In this document: positions 12,120 to 25,217 of the stretch, piece after piece | Position numbering within the stretch: the stretch's first letter is position 1 | How the letters are laid out: each line of letters begins with the position of its first letter | NCBI GenBank assembly: GCA_009761415.1 | Contig: QUOL01000016.1 | Coordinates: 62,001-126,000, forward strand | Length of the DNA stretch: 64,000 bases | From: Sarcomyxa edulis | Lineage: Eukaryota > Basidiomycota > Agaricomycetes > Agaricales > Mycenaceae | Direction: 5' to 3' | Program-made: the position numbers and the translations under genes | The notes under the pieces: generated by a model | Told to the model about the DNA's origin: nothing | Seen by the model: the letters and a program-made list of their open reading frames with translations, nothing else | Databases searched by the model: none

Positions 12120-13058
12120 ATGTCAATAGCTGTCCCACCCAACACTATCATCGCTGACTACCCATTCAACGATGCTGACGCAGACATCGTCTTGCGATCA
12201 AGCGATGGTATCGAGTTCCGCTGTCATATATATTCACTGCGATTGGCGTCCTCGGTCATGAAAGAGATGCTTTCCATGCCCCAAGGTCCCAACGAAGAGG
12301 TGGATGCCAAAGGTAGACCAGTAGTTGTGATGCCCGAAGACAGTGCCACTCTGAAGCGGATGATGTCCTGGTGCGATCCGAGAGGGAACCCGGAGATGCA
12401 TACTTTTGACGATGTACGGACCATTTCGGGGATCATGGACAAATACGACATGCATATCGTGGAGAGGATGATCAATGCTTTGGGGGATGCTAGATTTGTT
12501 GAAAAGGATCCTGTTAGGGTGTATGCGATCGCGGTGCGGTATAAGGTGGAGAGGGTGGCCAGGTTAGCAGCGACTCAGAGTCTCCGACTGACCTTGGACG
12601 AACGTCTCAATGTGGAGGAACTGAGGCATATCACTGGAAGAGACCTTCAAAATCTTTCCGATTATTATTTCGCGTGCGGGAAAGCGGCGGGGAGTGTTGC
12701 AATGGGTCACATACCATTTGATGCCAGTGGTAAACCCCGTTCGTATCTGTGCCAATGGTGGCAGGACTACAAACAGATCTCAGCAGCCGAGCTAGCAAAG
12801 AGACCTCACAGCGCTGCACTCCTTGAGCCTGATTGTGACGGACCTTTAGCTAACATGACCCCGTGTACTTCAAAATGCTCAGGATGTTTCAGAACCTATG
12901 GCGATCTGAAAAGGTTCCACAAGATATTGGCCAGCCCTCCCACGACATGCATTGGAAAAGGCATAACACGGAATGCAGGTTCATTTGGTGCTCGAGTTTT
13001 GACGAGATGTTGGGCGTCGTGTTTGTGTACAAGCAGGTCAGGGAGGACACAACTTTGA
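12120..13058 (+). CDS. BTB/POZ domain protein, array copy 3
   Basis: A 312-residue open frame with the same architecture: DADIVLRSSDGIEFRCH at the start of the BTB domain and EKDPVRVYAIAVRYKVERVA in the helical block. It has drifted further from copies 1 and 2, for example in replacing the usual SPFF motif by SSVMKEML. The C-terminus after FHKILAS does not match the siblings, and no conserved terminal splice is evident. The 3' end may therefore have been altered by an indel or may use an exon I did not find. Confidence 0.7.
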   Translation: MSIAVPPNTIIADYPFNDADADIVLRSSDGIEFRCHIYSLRLASSVMKEMLSMPQGPNEEVDAKGRPVVVMPEDSATLKRMMSWCDPRGNPEMHTFDDVRTISGIMDKYDMHIVERMINALGDARFVEKDPVRVYAIAVRYKVERVARLAATQSLRLTLDERLNVEELRHITGRDLQNLSDYYFACGKAAGSVAMGHIPFDASGKPRSYLCQWWQDYKQISAAELAKRPHSAALLEPDCDGPLANMTPCTSKCSGCFRTYGDLKRFHKILASPPTTCIGKGITRNAGSFGARVLTRCWASCLCTSRSGRTQL

Positions 13059-13391
13059 GTTTGGAAATTTCGGTACCAGTACGCCATAGGTATAAAGATG
13101 TTGCTGATCTGTGAGATGTAAATTTGAGTGTATCCATGATCAAAGACGTGCCAGTAGGGATGATGAGTCGGAGTTGACGCGGTGGCATGACCAGTCGCGA
13201 CGAAAATGTTGAACTCGCGTCTCTCCTCTTGCCCCGATTATCTCGACTATCATTCCACTTGCTACTCGCACTCGCAAACATATCTGGAAGTTGAACATCA
13301 ATATACCCTTGAGAATCTAGGTAATCAGGGAAATCATGTCTTATCCAGCCATCAGTACTGATTGGGAATCTGTTTTAGATATCACGCCGAC
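13059..13391. other. Intergenic upstream of pericentrin-like gene
   Basis: No gene seen. This should contain the promoter of the coiled-coil gene starting at 13392. Confidence 0.4.
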
Positions 13392-16300
13392 ATGGCTGCA
13401 ATGATAGAGACGCCTTCTAGGATCTGGCGTCGGATAGAGGCTATTGATCAGAGAGAAATGCCATCGCTTCCATCGCTGCCCGCTTTCGAAGACTCTGCAG
13501 AGACAGATCAACTCTCGAGCGATGCGATTTCGCAGAGCGAAGAAGAAGATAACCTCAGCGATATCTCAGCGCCAATCCACTCCACGCCTGCTGCCTTTTC
13601 ATCTCATACAGCTACCTCTACCATCCGTCCTACCTCAAGCACCTCTAGTACCGCCCGATTCGCCAGCTCTATTGCGTCACGCTCAACCAAATCTTCTCTC
13701 GGTTTGTCTTCGTCCAAAGGCAATGGCATGTCGACAAGGCGCAGTCAACAGCTCGATAGCTTTGACATCAGTAGCATTCCATCTCTACCAGATATGCACC
13801 ACACTGCACCACACGAAAGCGACGAGGAATGGGAGCTAAGTCACAGCAAGAGTGTTCCGGATGCCCATCTCCCACCTCCAGAAGATGGTGTTGATGGAGA
13901 GCAGGATGTGTCTTTGACAGAGGCTCTTCATTCTGTTAGTCGTACAAGCTCTCCTCCATATCCTGCGGAATCACCAGAGATCGAACCTACACCAAAGAAA
14001 CACTTCGAGTATTCAGTCAGTCTGCGCTCCGAACCCAAGGTGAGTAATTGCTTGATCTCTCATTACTGGGATTGAACTTGCTTTAGGCATCTCCCTTCGA
14101 CAAATTCCGAAATGTGGCATTCCGTAAACCCCTTGCTCGCGCACGCACGCCCTCACTCACTCGCACCACACCTTCCCCTGCGTCGTCGCCCACAAACTCG
14201 ACGCCGCACAGTACCCGCTCCATCGCATTACCTCGCTCCAATGGACCATCGCCACTCCCTGGTGCCTCTATTCCCCTCCCTCGCTCAACTACAGCCTCGC
14301 CTGCCATCGTAGTTCGTCGTCCGGAAGACGAACGGGATGATAGGTCTCGCGAGGAATCAATCTCAAACGTTGGCCAGAGTTTCTCTCTGGAAGAATCTCA
14401 GCGAGAGCGTTCAATGGATATCACTGATGTCCACATCTCACCCATACATTCTGAACGTGAGCACTCCGGTGAAGATAGTCATCCATATTCGAACGAATCG
14501 GGTGCACAGGATCATGAGAATGAGAATGCTTCGCAAGAAACTGGCGATCCTACGTTCTCTTCAGACGAGGATGGTCGTACGCCTTACGCTCATGGAGCAA
14601 TCAGTGGTGCTATCAACAACAGTCGTGGCGATAACCGGTCTCCTACTGCCTTTTCCTCTCCAGCTCCGTCCACTGCATTTACACCAACGCCTGCCTACCC
14701 TCGCCCTAGAGCTCGTTTCGACATCCCTTCACCTCCCAACGGACTCGATGCTGCATCCCAATCCCAAGATCCCTCGAACCTGGAACAAGATGGTCAAGAA
14801 GAAGAAGACCAAACTGAAGAAGAGCCTTTGACACCACATACCCGCCGTCGCTCATTCTTACTCTCTGTCATAAACTCCACCGCACGCCCACGTCTCAAAT
14901 TCCCCACTCCCCATCCTCGCAACTTCGCCATCGCTACTACCCCAAGTGTTGCCGAATCGACGCCCGCCAGCACCCGCAGCTTCGATCCTGGGGTAGGCAC
15001 AAACCTCCAGACAGCCTTCGCAGGTGTCACTCCGAGACCGAGGAAAGGAAGGACGTCTCATCCACTTGCACAAACACATATCGCCTCGCCTGCGGTGTCT
15101 GAAGCTGGTACTTCCCTTTCTCCCCCGACTGAATTGAAACCTAGGTCGAGGCGGGCATCTGGTTCTGGAGAGCAATGGGCGACGCCTAGTCAATCCCCGT
15201 ACGATGGCGCTGGAGACAGAGCCTCTTTCATTTCGACAACATCCTCGCATGACCTGACGACACATCATCGCGCGAACACCTCTTTCGATCCTGTAATGGG
15301 ACTCGGGGCGCAGGGGTTCGGTCTCGGGAGGTTTAATGCGGGGAAGCTGAATGCGTATCTGCATGGCCTGAACAGAAGGTTGCAGGAGGAGAATGAGGCT
15401 CTTGTGGTGCGGTTGAAGAAGATGGAGGACGAGAAGAAGGACAGGGTTGATGCGAAGAGGAGGGCTAGTATTGGAAGTACGTTGGGAGATGTGGCTGAAG
15501 ATGTCAGTGCTGAGGGGTGGATTGATGAGAAGGCTGCGCTAGAGGAGAGGGTAGAGGACCTCGAGGTGGAGGTCAAGAGATCCATGAGAGAGAAGGAGGA
15601 AGTCGAGAAGGCTTTGGAAGCAGAGGTGGAGGAAAGGAACAAAGACAAGGAAAGATGGAGAGACAGGATGGGAGAGGTGGAGCGGGGCGTGGAAGGGATT
15701 GTGAGGGAGTTGGAGAGGAAACTCCAGGAAGCGGAGAAGAGGGCAAAAGCTGTCGAGAAGGAATGCCAAGAACAGTTGAGGGATGCCGAAAAGAGGATGG
15801 TTGAGCTCGAAGGAGAACGAGATGTAGCGATGGAGCGAGCTGAGAAAGCTGAGGGAGTACTGGAAAGTGGGAAAGAATTGGGCGGGGAATTGCGAGAAGC
15901 AAATGAGAGGGTCGGCAACGTCATGGGGGATCTTCGAAATGCGAACGCTCAGATCAAGGAGCTGGAGCTGGAGGTTATGAGGTCCGATGAGAGGGTCGAT
16001 GAGCTTGAGAAGGAACTCAAAGAGGAGAAACAGATGACGGAGACCCTCGAACACGAGCTTCAGGCTAAGTTGGACGAGCTCCATGCGGAGCGAAACAGAA
16101 TCCAAGACCTCGAACAGGAAGCGCATCAAATCCAAGAAGAATTGCGCGCAACCAAAGCATACGCTGCTGAACTGGAGGAGGATGCTGGTGTCGCTGTCGA
16201 ACGTATCGAGAACCTCGAAGACGAGCTCGCGTCCATCCAACAGAAGGCTGATCAGCTGGCTGTACGGGAGACGCAGGCTAACGAGAACATGGAGAAACTG

Positions 16301-19117
16301 GAAGGAGATGCACAGAGGGCGTCCGAATTGGCAAGGCAAATGGAAGAGGCTTTGGATGCCGCGGAAAAGAAGATGTGGGCCGACGAAGGAGAACTTGCTG
16401 AACTGAAGGGCAAAGTTGTCACTCTGGAGCGAGAGCGAGTGCGTCAACGAGACAATTCAAACATGTTCCACGATCCTTCCCAAAGCCACATCGCTCCAGG
16501 TCCGACGGAGGCCGACGTCGAGGCCCTCGAGGAAGAGTTGGATGGTGCAAACAGGGAAATTGCTCGGTTGACTACGTTGCTCAGCCAGTCACCCGCTCGA
16601 AAAGCTATGGACAAAGCCAAAGACACCAAGATCGAGATGCTGGAGAGGGAGAAGGACGACCTTCTGGAAAGACTGAAGGGTCTGCGACTGACGGTCACCG
16701 AGATGGCTACTCCCAGCAAGCTCATCAATGCCAGTGGGATTTCTCCGATTCACCGTCAAGTTTTGGCCATGTCCATCAGGGCTCCTAGGACTCCAGGTGC
16801 TCCTCTCAAAGATGTACGTATGACATCGCACTTTGGACTCGTCGATTACTGACGGATCTCGATGTTGACAGATGTCTTGGTTGAACACTCCTGCCTCAAC
16901 AGACTCGAACGTCTCCCCTTTGATTTCAGAAATTTCTAGGTTACAGCGTGAACTCGACCGCGCTAATGAGAGCATCGACGATAAGCTGGATCGACTTGAG
17001 GATGCAGGCCTCGGTGTCGTAGGTCTGACCGAGAAACTCGAAGATGCTCGGTCCAAAATCGTCGTCTTGGAAGATGAGATTGCCAAGCTATCAAGAAGGG
17101 AAGAAAGACGTCTCAGCCGGTTGAATAGAGCTCGCTGTCAAAAGTGCCTCACCAAGGTCGACTTGACAGCTATAACTAGACCGATTGACGGTGACGAGAC
17201 GTATGTTCGACACCTACATCTCTATTCTCATACTGACTATGTTTGGTTTCATAGTACGCTTGATATCTCGAAAGTGAACCTCCCGTCCGAGCCCCCCACA
17301 CCCCCGACCAAAACGACGGAAACTTTAAGGGCTAATCTCCATTCTGTCAACTCCCAGCTTACAGTGATGAAGAAGCAATGGGAAGAGGAGAAACGACAGC
17401 TTCTTGGAGAGAAAGCTGTCCTTCAAGACGCCGCGAATCGATTGACTACTCAAATCCGTATCGCCAAGGACGAGACAAAACGTGTTGCCGAATCTGAGCG
17501 AGCAGGTGAGAAGATGAGGGTTGGTATTCAAGGGGTATGTCGCTCGAGGGCTGCTTGCTCTTCTTCGACGATACTGAACCTGGACTATTGCTTAGGAACT
17601 CGATAGAGCAAAACGTGCCATTGCTGACCTCGAAACTGATCTCAAATCTGAACGAGCTCGTTTGCGAGCTCTGATGACGGAACAGGATCGGGTGCAACGA
17701 GATAAAGATGGTGTTTTTGCGCAGCTGAAAAGAACTGAATCGGTATTTGCTCTTTGTCGAAAGACGATTCAATTGACCTTGACGCCACACTACTGTTTAG
17801 GACATGGATGACGTCAAGAGACAGCTCAATATGTTCAAACAAGAGAACCACGCCCTCGAGAGCGAGCTGCGAGGTATGTTGCCGTTGAAGTATTGTGATT
17901 TTTTTGGATCTGACTGGAATCAATAGAAAACGTAAACGCGGACCAAAAGGCCAGATTGCTTGAGAATAAAGTTGCTGAGAACATAGATACTATTGACCAG
18001 CTTCGTCAAGAACGATCGCTTCTCGCAGCTGACCACAAGGAACTGCAGCGTCGGTTCTCTGAAATTTCTGAGGTATGTTATCATTTTTGTGCATCGTAGT
18101 GTAAGGATCTCACGTAGAATTCGCAGCATGCAAATCGACTACGAGATGAATATGCCACCTCTCAAACATCTCATGCAAACCGTCGTCAGCAGCTTGACCT
18201 CCATCTCAGTGAGATCGATGAACTACGTCGAGCGCTATCGAACCAGGCCGATGAACTTCAACGTGCGGAAGCTGAAAAGGATCGTATCGCAGCGGAGAAG
18301 AGCGATGTTGCACGTACCGTTGCAGCTCTGGAATCTGACCTCAGACGTGTTCGAAAGGATGCGGAGGCATTTGGTCGAGATTTGAAGGCCTTACGAGCAG
18401 AAAAAGAACGTCTTGAAGCCAAGCAGAAGGACGAGTCAGTGAAAGCTGAACGGGCGAAGAAGCAAAGTCAAGCCCATATTCGGTTACTCAGCGAACAACT
18501 GGAGGAGAAGCGAGGACAAATAGCTCAAGCCAAGGAAGAGCTAAACAATCACGTCTGCACTGCGTATGTCCAACATGAGCACCGTGCTGTCTTTTTATCT
18601 GTGCTGACCCAAGTATATACAGGGATGAACGCCAGTTAGCCGAGATACATCTTCAGCACAAGAAGGATTGTAAGGGATTGATGGTTCAGATTCAATATCT
18701 AAAGGCCAAGTTCACTCGAGAGGCGTCCTTCCGTTGTGACTTGGGCTATCAGAAACAGTATCTACTCGTCTTGCTGTCTAGATATGAAAAGAGGTATATA
18801 TTGTCGAACTTCTCTCGATAGTTTTGCTGATTTGCCTCCCTTGTAGCGAACAAACCATATTCGCCTCCATAGCACGGATCGGATTTCCCGTGCAGCCTCC
18901 CGCTCCATCCCGAAAGACTCGTTCACTGAAGAGTGTTGCGCTATCTGTAGTGTTTCTGCTGCGGACCAAGTACGTTTTCCATAGATTTGGTGGAGCTATG
19001 TATGCTGATCGTTCATGTAGGGGAACTAGTGACCTATGGAGAAAACAGACCGCCTCGAAAGAGACTGTCAATGCAGCGCTTCAAGATGTTCGACGACGTA
19101 GAATTGCAGCGTCTTGA
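13392..19117 (+). CDS. PCP1: Pericentrin/Pcp1-type spindle pole body protein (CM1-like motif, coiled coil, PACT)
   Basis: Roughly ten exons encode a protein of about 1,700 residues. The first junctions are 13392-14039, 14087-16813 and 16872 onward. The N-terminal 600 residues are Ser/Thr/Pro-rich and probably disordered. At about 15330-15410 the frame reads KLNAYLHGLNRRLQEENEAL, resembling the centrosomin motif 1 (CM1) that recruits gamma-tubulin complexes. Over 800 residues of heptad-rich coiled coil follow. Near 18660-18790 the frame reads MVQIQYLKAKFTREASFRCD and then YQKQYLLVLLSRYE, a PACT domain that anchors pericentrin, Spc110 and Pcp1 at the microtubule-organising centre. The protein is inferred to tether gamma-tubulin at the spindle pole body. 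The start could be 13392 or the next Met at 13401. Confidence 0.82.
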
Positions 19118-19533
19118 TGTTTGTAGTTTTCATTGGCTTTGATTTGGATGTCTTTCTGTAGACCTTGGAAATGGCTATCGTGTTGTAATTTTTAGTAGAC
19201 CAGTAGTATCATTTGTACTTATTTCAACAATCATGTCTCGTACATGTGTTCTTTTTGTCATTGCGACCAAAGTGCGACGTACAATAGCAAATTTCGATAC
19301 GGCACAAAATTGGCACAACAGGTTGAGATATTCGAAATCTTCTTCAGTAGGATCTATAGCTTGAGCACTAGTGAGACCTACGGATTATACTACCTTATAC
19401 TACTAAGTTTCCAGTGATTGCCAGAATATATAAATGCCTCACCTGCCCTACTACACGCTCGCCATCTACCTCAATATTAATATGCCTTTCGTTAGAAGTT
19501 CACGACTATCATAATAACCTGAACCGATACAAA
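19118..19533. other. Convergent intergenic
   Basis: AT-rich spacer between the pericentrin-like stop and the MFS copy A stop. It probably holds both 3' untranslated regions. No gene is seen. Confidence 0.45.
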
Positions 19534-21960
19534 TCACGTTTGATAACGGAAATCAGGATGCAAATGTCCCAAACGCTCAACCTCTTCTACACTGACACCC
19601 TGCAACCTATAGTCTCGCTCCCCGCGATCCCGTTTAGCATTCTCCCATCGAATGTACAACGCTCCGACAATCCCAAGCACAAAAACCATGGAGCTTGTAG
19701 CCAGATTCAAAGAATTACCTTCTCGAAAGTCTGGCGCGTCTTCAGGAAGATATGTCCAAACACTAAAGAGAAGAGATATAAGTGCAGTCAAGTCGACATT
19801 GCAGGGATATATTCACCCGACTATAGCTCCGAGAGCACCCATACCTGAAGGACACCATAAGCTGAGTAGATCAACCCTCAATACGACGTAAACTACTGAC
19901 CTGGAACAATGGCAGTGGCGACAGCTCGAACTGTATCCGGAGCCGCATTTTCAGCGGCCCATGACAGCAGTATAGGAGCAGTAGGAGCGGCGCCAGCAAT
20001 AGAAAAGAAGCATGCAGCGTATCTTCATGTCAATCTGAATTTCAGTATAGCGCGTAACAGTTGGAAAGGCTGCAAGTAAGTACCGTGCATGTGAGTTCTT
20101 CGTGCCCACAGCAAGAGAGTAGCCAAGAACCATGACCAGGGCATTGATCGAGAGTGGGATGGCCCGCTGCTTCATCCGAAAACTGTAATAGACGCTGCAC
20201 AATGCCCATACCGCGCCAACAAGGTAAGGCGGGACCGTAAGCAGCTGATAAACGGAATATGCTCAGTGCATCAAGTCTGAGCAACATAGTAAAAGCTCAC
20301 TTGGGAATGGACGACGGCTGTATTTGACCAAAATGAGCATGAAGGAAAAATGGTAGGGACCACGAGACGCACTGAATTTTCCCACTAAGAAAATACCATT
20401 AGGCTGCAATTATCGTAGAAAACTAGAAAAATACGAACAAGTAGAAACCACAGTAGGCATGAAGAGACTCAGCCCTTGAAACGATATATTGGCGAATAGA
20501 TAACAGACGGTACACAGCATAGTCTGTATGACTCCCGTTCTCAGCTCTATCACATTTTGAGAAAGCGCGACTCACATTGAAGTTGAAAGCTCTCAGGCCT
20601 GCTCTCATATTAGTTCGTTCCCTTCGACCACCTGTTTTAAAGAGTTGGTCGGCGTCGATGCGTGCTAAGGCAAGGGCACGTTCTGCTGGGCTAAGCATGC
20701 GCGTGTGTAGGGGATCGGTTGGGATGATAATGAGGCATAACAGACCTATGCCTGTAGTTATAATCCCTGGATCAGTTTGGTTTTCAGTAGAATCAAGATA
20801 CCAACCCGATATGAGTTGCGTCGATTACCTTCGACGAGGAATATTTTCCTCCAAGACTTTACGCTTCCGATATCTCCCACAGAAAGCAAGCCGGAAGCTA
20901 GCAAGCCACCAACTAGAGAGACGATGATCAGCACGGCGAGATCAGTCAAGTCGTGTTTTCGAAACAACGCACAAGCTCCGGCTAACAGTGGTGCGACACC
21001 AAAAAAGCATCCGACACGTAAAACTAGTTCAGAACGGCGATAATACTAAAGAAAAACAAGATGTAAGATAATCATGAGGGGTGGAGATATATATGGGTAT
21101 CCAAACACGCACTCTAGACAACACATAGGCCAAGCCTGACTGTTGATAAGGATTCAGATGTGAGAAGATGCCATTAAATGGTCAAACTCACTACCGTTCC
21201 TCCCTCCGATAGGCCCAACAACATCCGTATCGCAAGGAAACCTCGATACGATTGTACGAACGCAGTCGCAAGGGAGATAACACCGAAAGCTATAACTGTA
21301 CAGGCGAGCCATACAGAGCCGAAGTGCTTGAGGGCAAGATTCGAAGGAATATCAAAACACAGGTACTGTAGAATCAATAAATGCATGATTTTTTCTGAGG
21401 CTGATGGATTGCAGATGCGTACGAAGACATAGAACACGGTCAAGGCTGTCTCAAAATTTAAACCGGTCATCCCGAGGTCCGCTTCGATACCTGCCGGTGA
21501 GATTGTGTCAGACACTTGCATCATATGTTGCTTTGAGCTTAAACCAACCTGCAATTTTTGCATTTCCTTCTCGCGAGACTGAATGAGATGGCCATGACTA
21601 TAAAGAGAGAGGGAACATGCCTACGGCACTCCTAGTACGAGGTATGGTGGTAAGATAGAGATCAGGACATAGAATGGTAGGTCATGCAACTCACCTGTCA
21701 ATAAAATTGACACAATCTTTGATGGGTGAGTACAAGACCTTTTTCGAGTGGGGAAGGAACGTACATATGAGCGTGAATAGAGGCAGCAAGATCAAGTCCA
21801 ACTTGTGAAGAAGTCGCCTTTCGGCCTCTTCGTCGATGATATAAGGATTGGAGTTCAAGTCTGCGATAAGCTCGTCGTGAGGATACAGTTTAAGCTCTGG
21901 TGAAACAGTAATCGTCTTGGTTTCGGCGACCTTTAGTGGATTGCCAGTGGACGATGCCAT
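19534..21960 (-). CDS. DAL5/allantoate-permease-type MFS transporter, copy A
   Basis: Multi-exon gene of about 500 residues. It starts at 21960 (MASSTGNPLKVAETK) and includes YIIDEEAERRLLHKLDLILL, the cytosolic lead into TM1 typical of the anion:cation symporter (Dal5) family. Downstream are a TM4 region ending in FLAIRMLLGLSEGG, a central loop with RTRMLSPAERALALARIDAD, and a C-terminal exon ending HLHPDFRYQT. The family imports organic anions such as allantoate, nicotinate or pantothenate; the substrate cannot be told here. At least eight short introns interrupt the helices. I see no stop in the expected frame, so it is probably functional. Confidence 0.8.
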
Positions 21961-22540
21961 GATATCTTCGCAAGAGCAGCGATGACAGACAGGTAGCGAT
22001 TAGAGTCTCTGACAGTGGCGACCCAAAAAGCTATAAGTAGCTATCTAGACACGACTGATGGAAGAATCAGTATCATGGATAGTCTGCCAGCCAACAGGAC
22101 TCACATGACCGGCCTGAATGGTGGTAAGTGGGAGATAGCATAGCCAAGCTGCCCTATATATCGTACATCCTATGTGCTACGGAATTCTTCGGTACTCTGA
22201 AGTCCTTATAACAAGGCGAAGCGAATAGGAAGGCACTATGGTACGCATAGGCCCGGGGTTCGGAGTCCTGAACGCGGACTCGGAGTCGAATTTAAACCTC
22301 TAGACGTTTCGCTGGTCATGTTTTGTTCGGTGGCATTGTCACTATATGCAGCATATCAAAGGACTCCAGAATCGGCGAGCCGAACGTTGCACGAGAAAGT
22401 TGAACGCGCGACGCGCGTCGCGAAAGGGGAGAAACGCCGGAAAAAAATAGCACGTGGTTTCGGCGCGTTTAGCTCGCGACTGATAATTTTGAAGTACGAC
22501 CGGCGGTCACGGTACACCGGAGATTTCACGATGCACTGTA
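21961..22540. promoter_or_regulatory. MFS copy A upstream region, end of duplication unit A
   Basis: This region is related to 25500-25850. Shared blocks include GGTTCGGAGTC, TCGGAGTCGA, a TAAACCT element, GTAGACATTTCG/CTAGACGTTTCG, AGCACGTGGTTT and GAAGTACGACCGGCGG. Conservation of these blocks between copies suggests that the promoter was duplicated with the gene. The CACGTG is a palindromic E-box-like site. Confidence 0.55.
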
Positions 22541-22660
22541 AAAAGAAGTGTGAGGGATCTATGGTTCTGGTTCGCTACCTAAAGGCCAAGCTCACTCGAG
22601 AGGTGTCCTTCCGCTGCAACTTGAGCCTTCAGGATTATCTTCCTACTATGAAGGTATCCG
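22541..22660 (+). pseudogene. Orphan PACT-domain fragment of the pericentrin-like gene
   Basis: The frame reads MVLVRYLKAKLTREVSFRCN, against MVQIQYLKAKFTREASFRCD at 18681 in the parent. Similarity fades after about 35 codons. There is no upstream coiled coil, no plausible promoter and no continuation, so this is debris left by the segmental duplication rather than a gene. It is transcriptionally convergent with MFS copy B. Confidence 0.82.
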
Positions 22661-22797
22661 TATTACTAAGATACAATGTACGAATCATACAAGTGTACAA
22701 AATCCTGTGAAATAAGGGTAATTTGGCAACCTCTCCTGCCTTGATATGCCTTTCGTAAAAGCCCAACGACTATCATAATAAGTCGCACCGATCTGGA

Positions 22798-25217
22798 TCA
22801 CGTTTGATAACGGAAATCAGGATGCAAATGCCCCAACCGCTCAACCTCTTCTACACTGACACCCTGCAACCTATAGTCTCGCTCCCCGCGATCCCGTTTA
22901 GCATTCTCCCATCGAATGTACAACGCTCCGACAATCCCAAGCACAAAAACCATGGAGCTTGTAGCCAGATTCAAAGAATTACCTTCTCGAAAGTCTGGCG
23001 CGTCTTCAGGAAGATATGTCCAAACACTATAGAGAAGACATAAGTGCAGTCAAGTCAATATCGCAGGAATATATTCACCCAACTATAGCTCCGAGAGCAC
23101 CCATACCTGGAAAGACCAATAGTTGAGTGTGACGACTGCTGAATGGGACGCAGGCTACTGACCTGGAACGATGGCAGTGGCGACAGCTCGAACTGTATCC
23201 GGAGCCGCATTTTCAGCAGCCCATGATAGTAGTATAGGAGCAATAGGAGAGGCGCCAGCAATAGAAAAGAAGCAGGCAGCATATCTTCAAGTCAATCTAG
23301 TTTTCAGCACGGCGCGTAACATGAGGGAAACCTGGCATAATACCGTGCATGTGAATTCTTCGTCCCCACGGCAAGAGCGTAGCCAAGAACCATGAGAAGG
23401 GCATTGATTGAGAGAGGGATGGCTCGCTGCTTCATGCGAAAACTATAATAGACACTACACAATGCCCATGCTGCACCAACGAGGTAGGGCGGGACTGTAA
23501 GAAGCTGAAGAACAGAACTATCGGTCTCGCGTCTGCAGGTCATACAAAGTGGGAGCTCACTTGGGAGTGAACGACAGCTGGCATTGAACAAAATCAGCCG
23601 TAAGAAAGAGTCGAAAAATATAGCGATAGGACAAAGAGACGTACTAAATTTTCCCACTAAGAGTAACCAGTCAGGCTGTAAGTCTCGGAGGAAATAGAAG
23701 ATACGAACGTGTAGACACCACAGTAGGCATGAAAAGACTCAGTCCTTGGAACGATATATTGGTGAATATGTAACAAACGGTACACAGAATGGTCTGTATG
23801 ATTCATGTTCTCAGTTGTATCATTGTGATCAAGTAAGGAGCAGCGACTTGCATTGAAATTGAAAGCTCGCAGAACCGCTTTCAAATTAGTTCGTTCCCTT
23901 CGACCCCCAGTCTTGACGAGTTGGTCGGCATCTATACGCGCCAGGGCAAGTGCACGTTCTGCTGGGCCAAGCATACGCGAGCGTAGAGGGTCGGTTGGGA
24001 TGATGATGAGGCATAGAAGGCCTATGCCTGTCGTTATGATCCCTGTATTGATTTCAGACTCCATAGATATATCATACGGGGAATAAGCTCTGTTGATCAC
24101 CTTCGACAAGAAATATCTTCCTCCAAGATTTCACGCTTCCGATGTCTCCCACGGAAAGCAGGCCAGAAGCTAGCAGTCCACCGACTGCATGACAAGATCA
24201 GTTTAGTTGTGTCTCTGGGACACTGGCAACGTACAAGCCCCAGCCAACAGTGGTGCGACGCCGAAAAAGCAACCAACACGTAAAACCAATTCGGAACGAC
24301 GATAGTACTAAAGAAAGAAGAGAAAAAATCATCGGGAAAGGCGGTTGGATTCAGGTTATCAAGATTCGCACTCTAGACAGAACGTAGGCCAAACCTGACT
24401 ATCGATACAGCGTTTGATGTGATTTGGAGATGTCTGCGAGCCAAACGGTCAACACAAATTAAAAAGACTTACCACCGTTTCTCCCTCAGATAGGCCCAGA
24501 AACATCCGTATCGCAAGAAAACCTCGATACGATCTCACGAATGCAGTTGCAAGGGAGATGACACCGAACGATATGACTGTACAGGCGAGCCATACGGAGC
24601 CGAAGTGTTTGAGGGCTAGATTCGAGGGAATATCAAAACATATGTACTATGGAATAACGGAATCAATCATCTTGCTTGTGTTCGAAAGACGATGGAGACG
24701 TACGAAGACATAGAACACGGTCAAAGCTCTATTGAAGTCTAAGCCAGTCATCCCGAGGTCCACTTCAATACCTGACGGCAAGAATTAGGTCTACTTTGTT
24801 TGTTTGTCGATTAAGCGCACCTGCAATCTTTGCATTTCCTTTTCGCAAGGCTCAATGAGACGTGTCAAACTGGAAGAATAGAAACATACCTACGGCACTC
24901 CTACGAGAGATAGCAATCAGAAAGAAACTGGGAGACCGACGGAGGTTATCGGGCTTACCTGTCGATGAAATTGGCACAATCTTTGACGGGTGAGAATGAG
25001 CTATCTCGGAGTGGAGAAAAGACGTACATATAAGCGTGAATAGAGGCAACAATATCAAGTCCAACTTGTGAAGCAGTCGCCTTTCGGCTTCTGCATCGAT
25101 GATATAAGGATTCGAGTCCAAGTCCGCGATAAGCTCGCCGTGATGATATGTTTTAAGCTCTGGTGAAGCAGCACTCGCCCTAGTTTCGACGACCTTTAAT
25201 GGATTTAACGACGGCAT
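22798..25217 (-). CDS. DAL5/allantoate-permease-type MFS transporter, copy B
   Basis: Tandem paralogue of the gene at 19534-21960. It starts at 25217 (MPSLNPLKVVETRASAASPE) with the conserved YIIDAEAERRLLHKLDLILL block and ends with the same PDFRYQT codons before a TGA at 22800-22798. Exon-intron organisation follows copy A. The N-terminal exon and many introns have diverged, while the last coding exon is almost identical to copy A. Separate substrate or expression is possible but not shown. Confidence 0.77.

Larger units (their letters stand above)
18661..22530. repeat. Segmental duplication, unit A (pericentrin 3' end + MFS copy A)
   Basis: This unit runs from the last exons of the pericentrin-like gene to the promoter of MFS copy A. 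The same order (PACT-coding piece, MFS C-terminus, MFS N-terminus, promoter) recurs at 22541-25850. The promoter ends also match: both have the CACGTGGTTT motif, a GAAGTACGACCGGCGG motif and a GCACTGT at the distal edge. Confidence 0.8.

Noticed and set aside
14858..15924. Long minus-strand frames opposite the pericentrin-like gene
   Set aside because: They are shadows of the coiled-coil codons (Ser/Leu/Phe-rich complement of Glu/Lys-rich sequence). The plus strand has the motifs and splice sites.
15539..16447. 302-codon minus-strand frame
   Set aside because: Complement of heptad-rich coiled coil, with no independent start context or family similarity.
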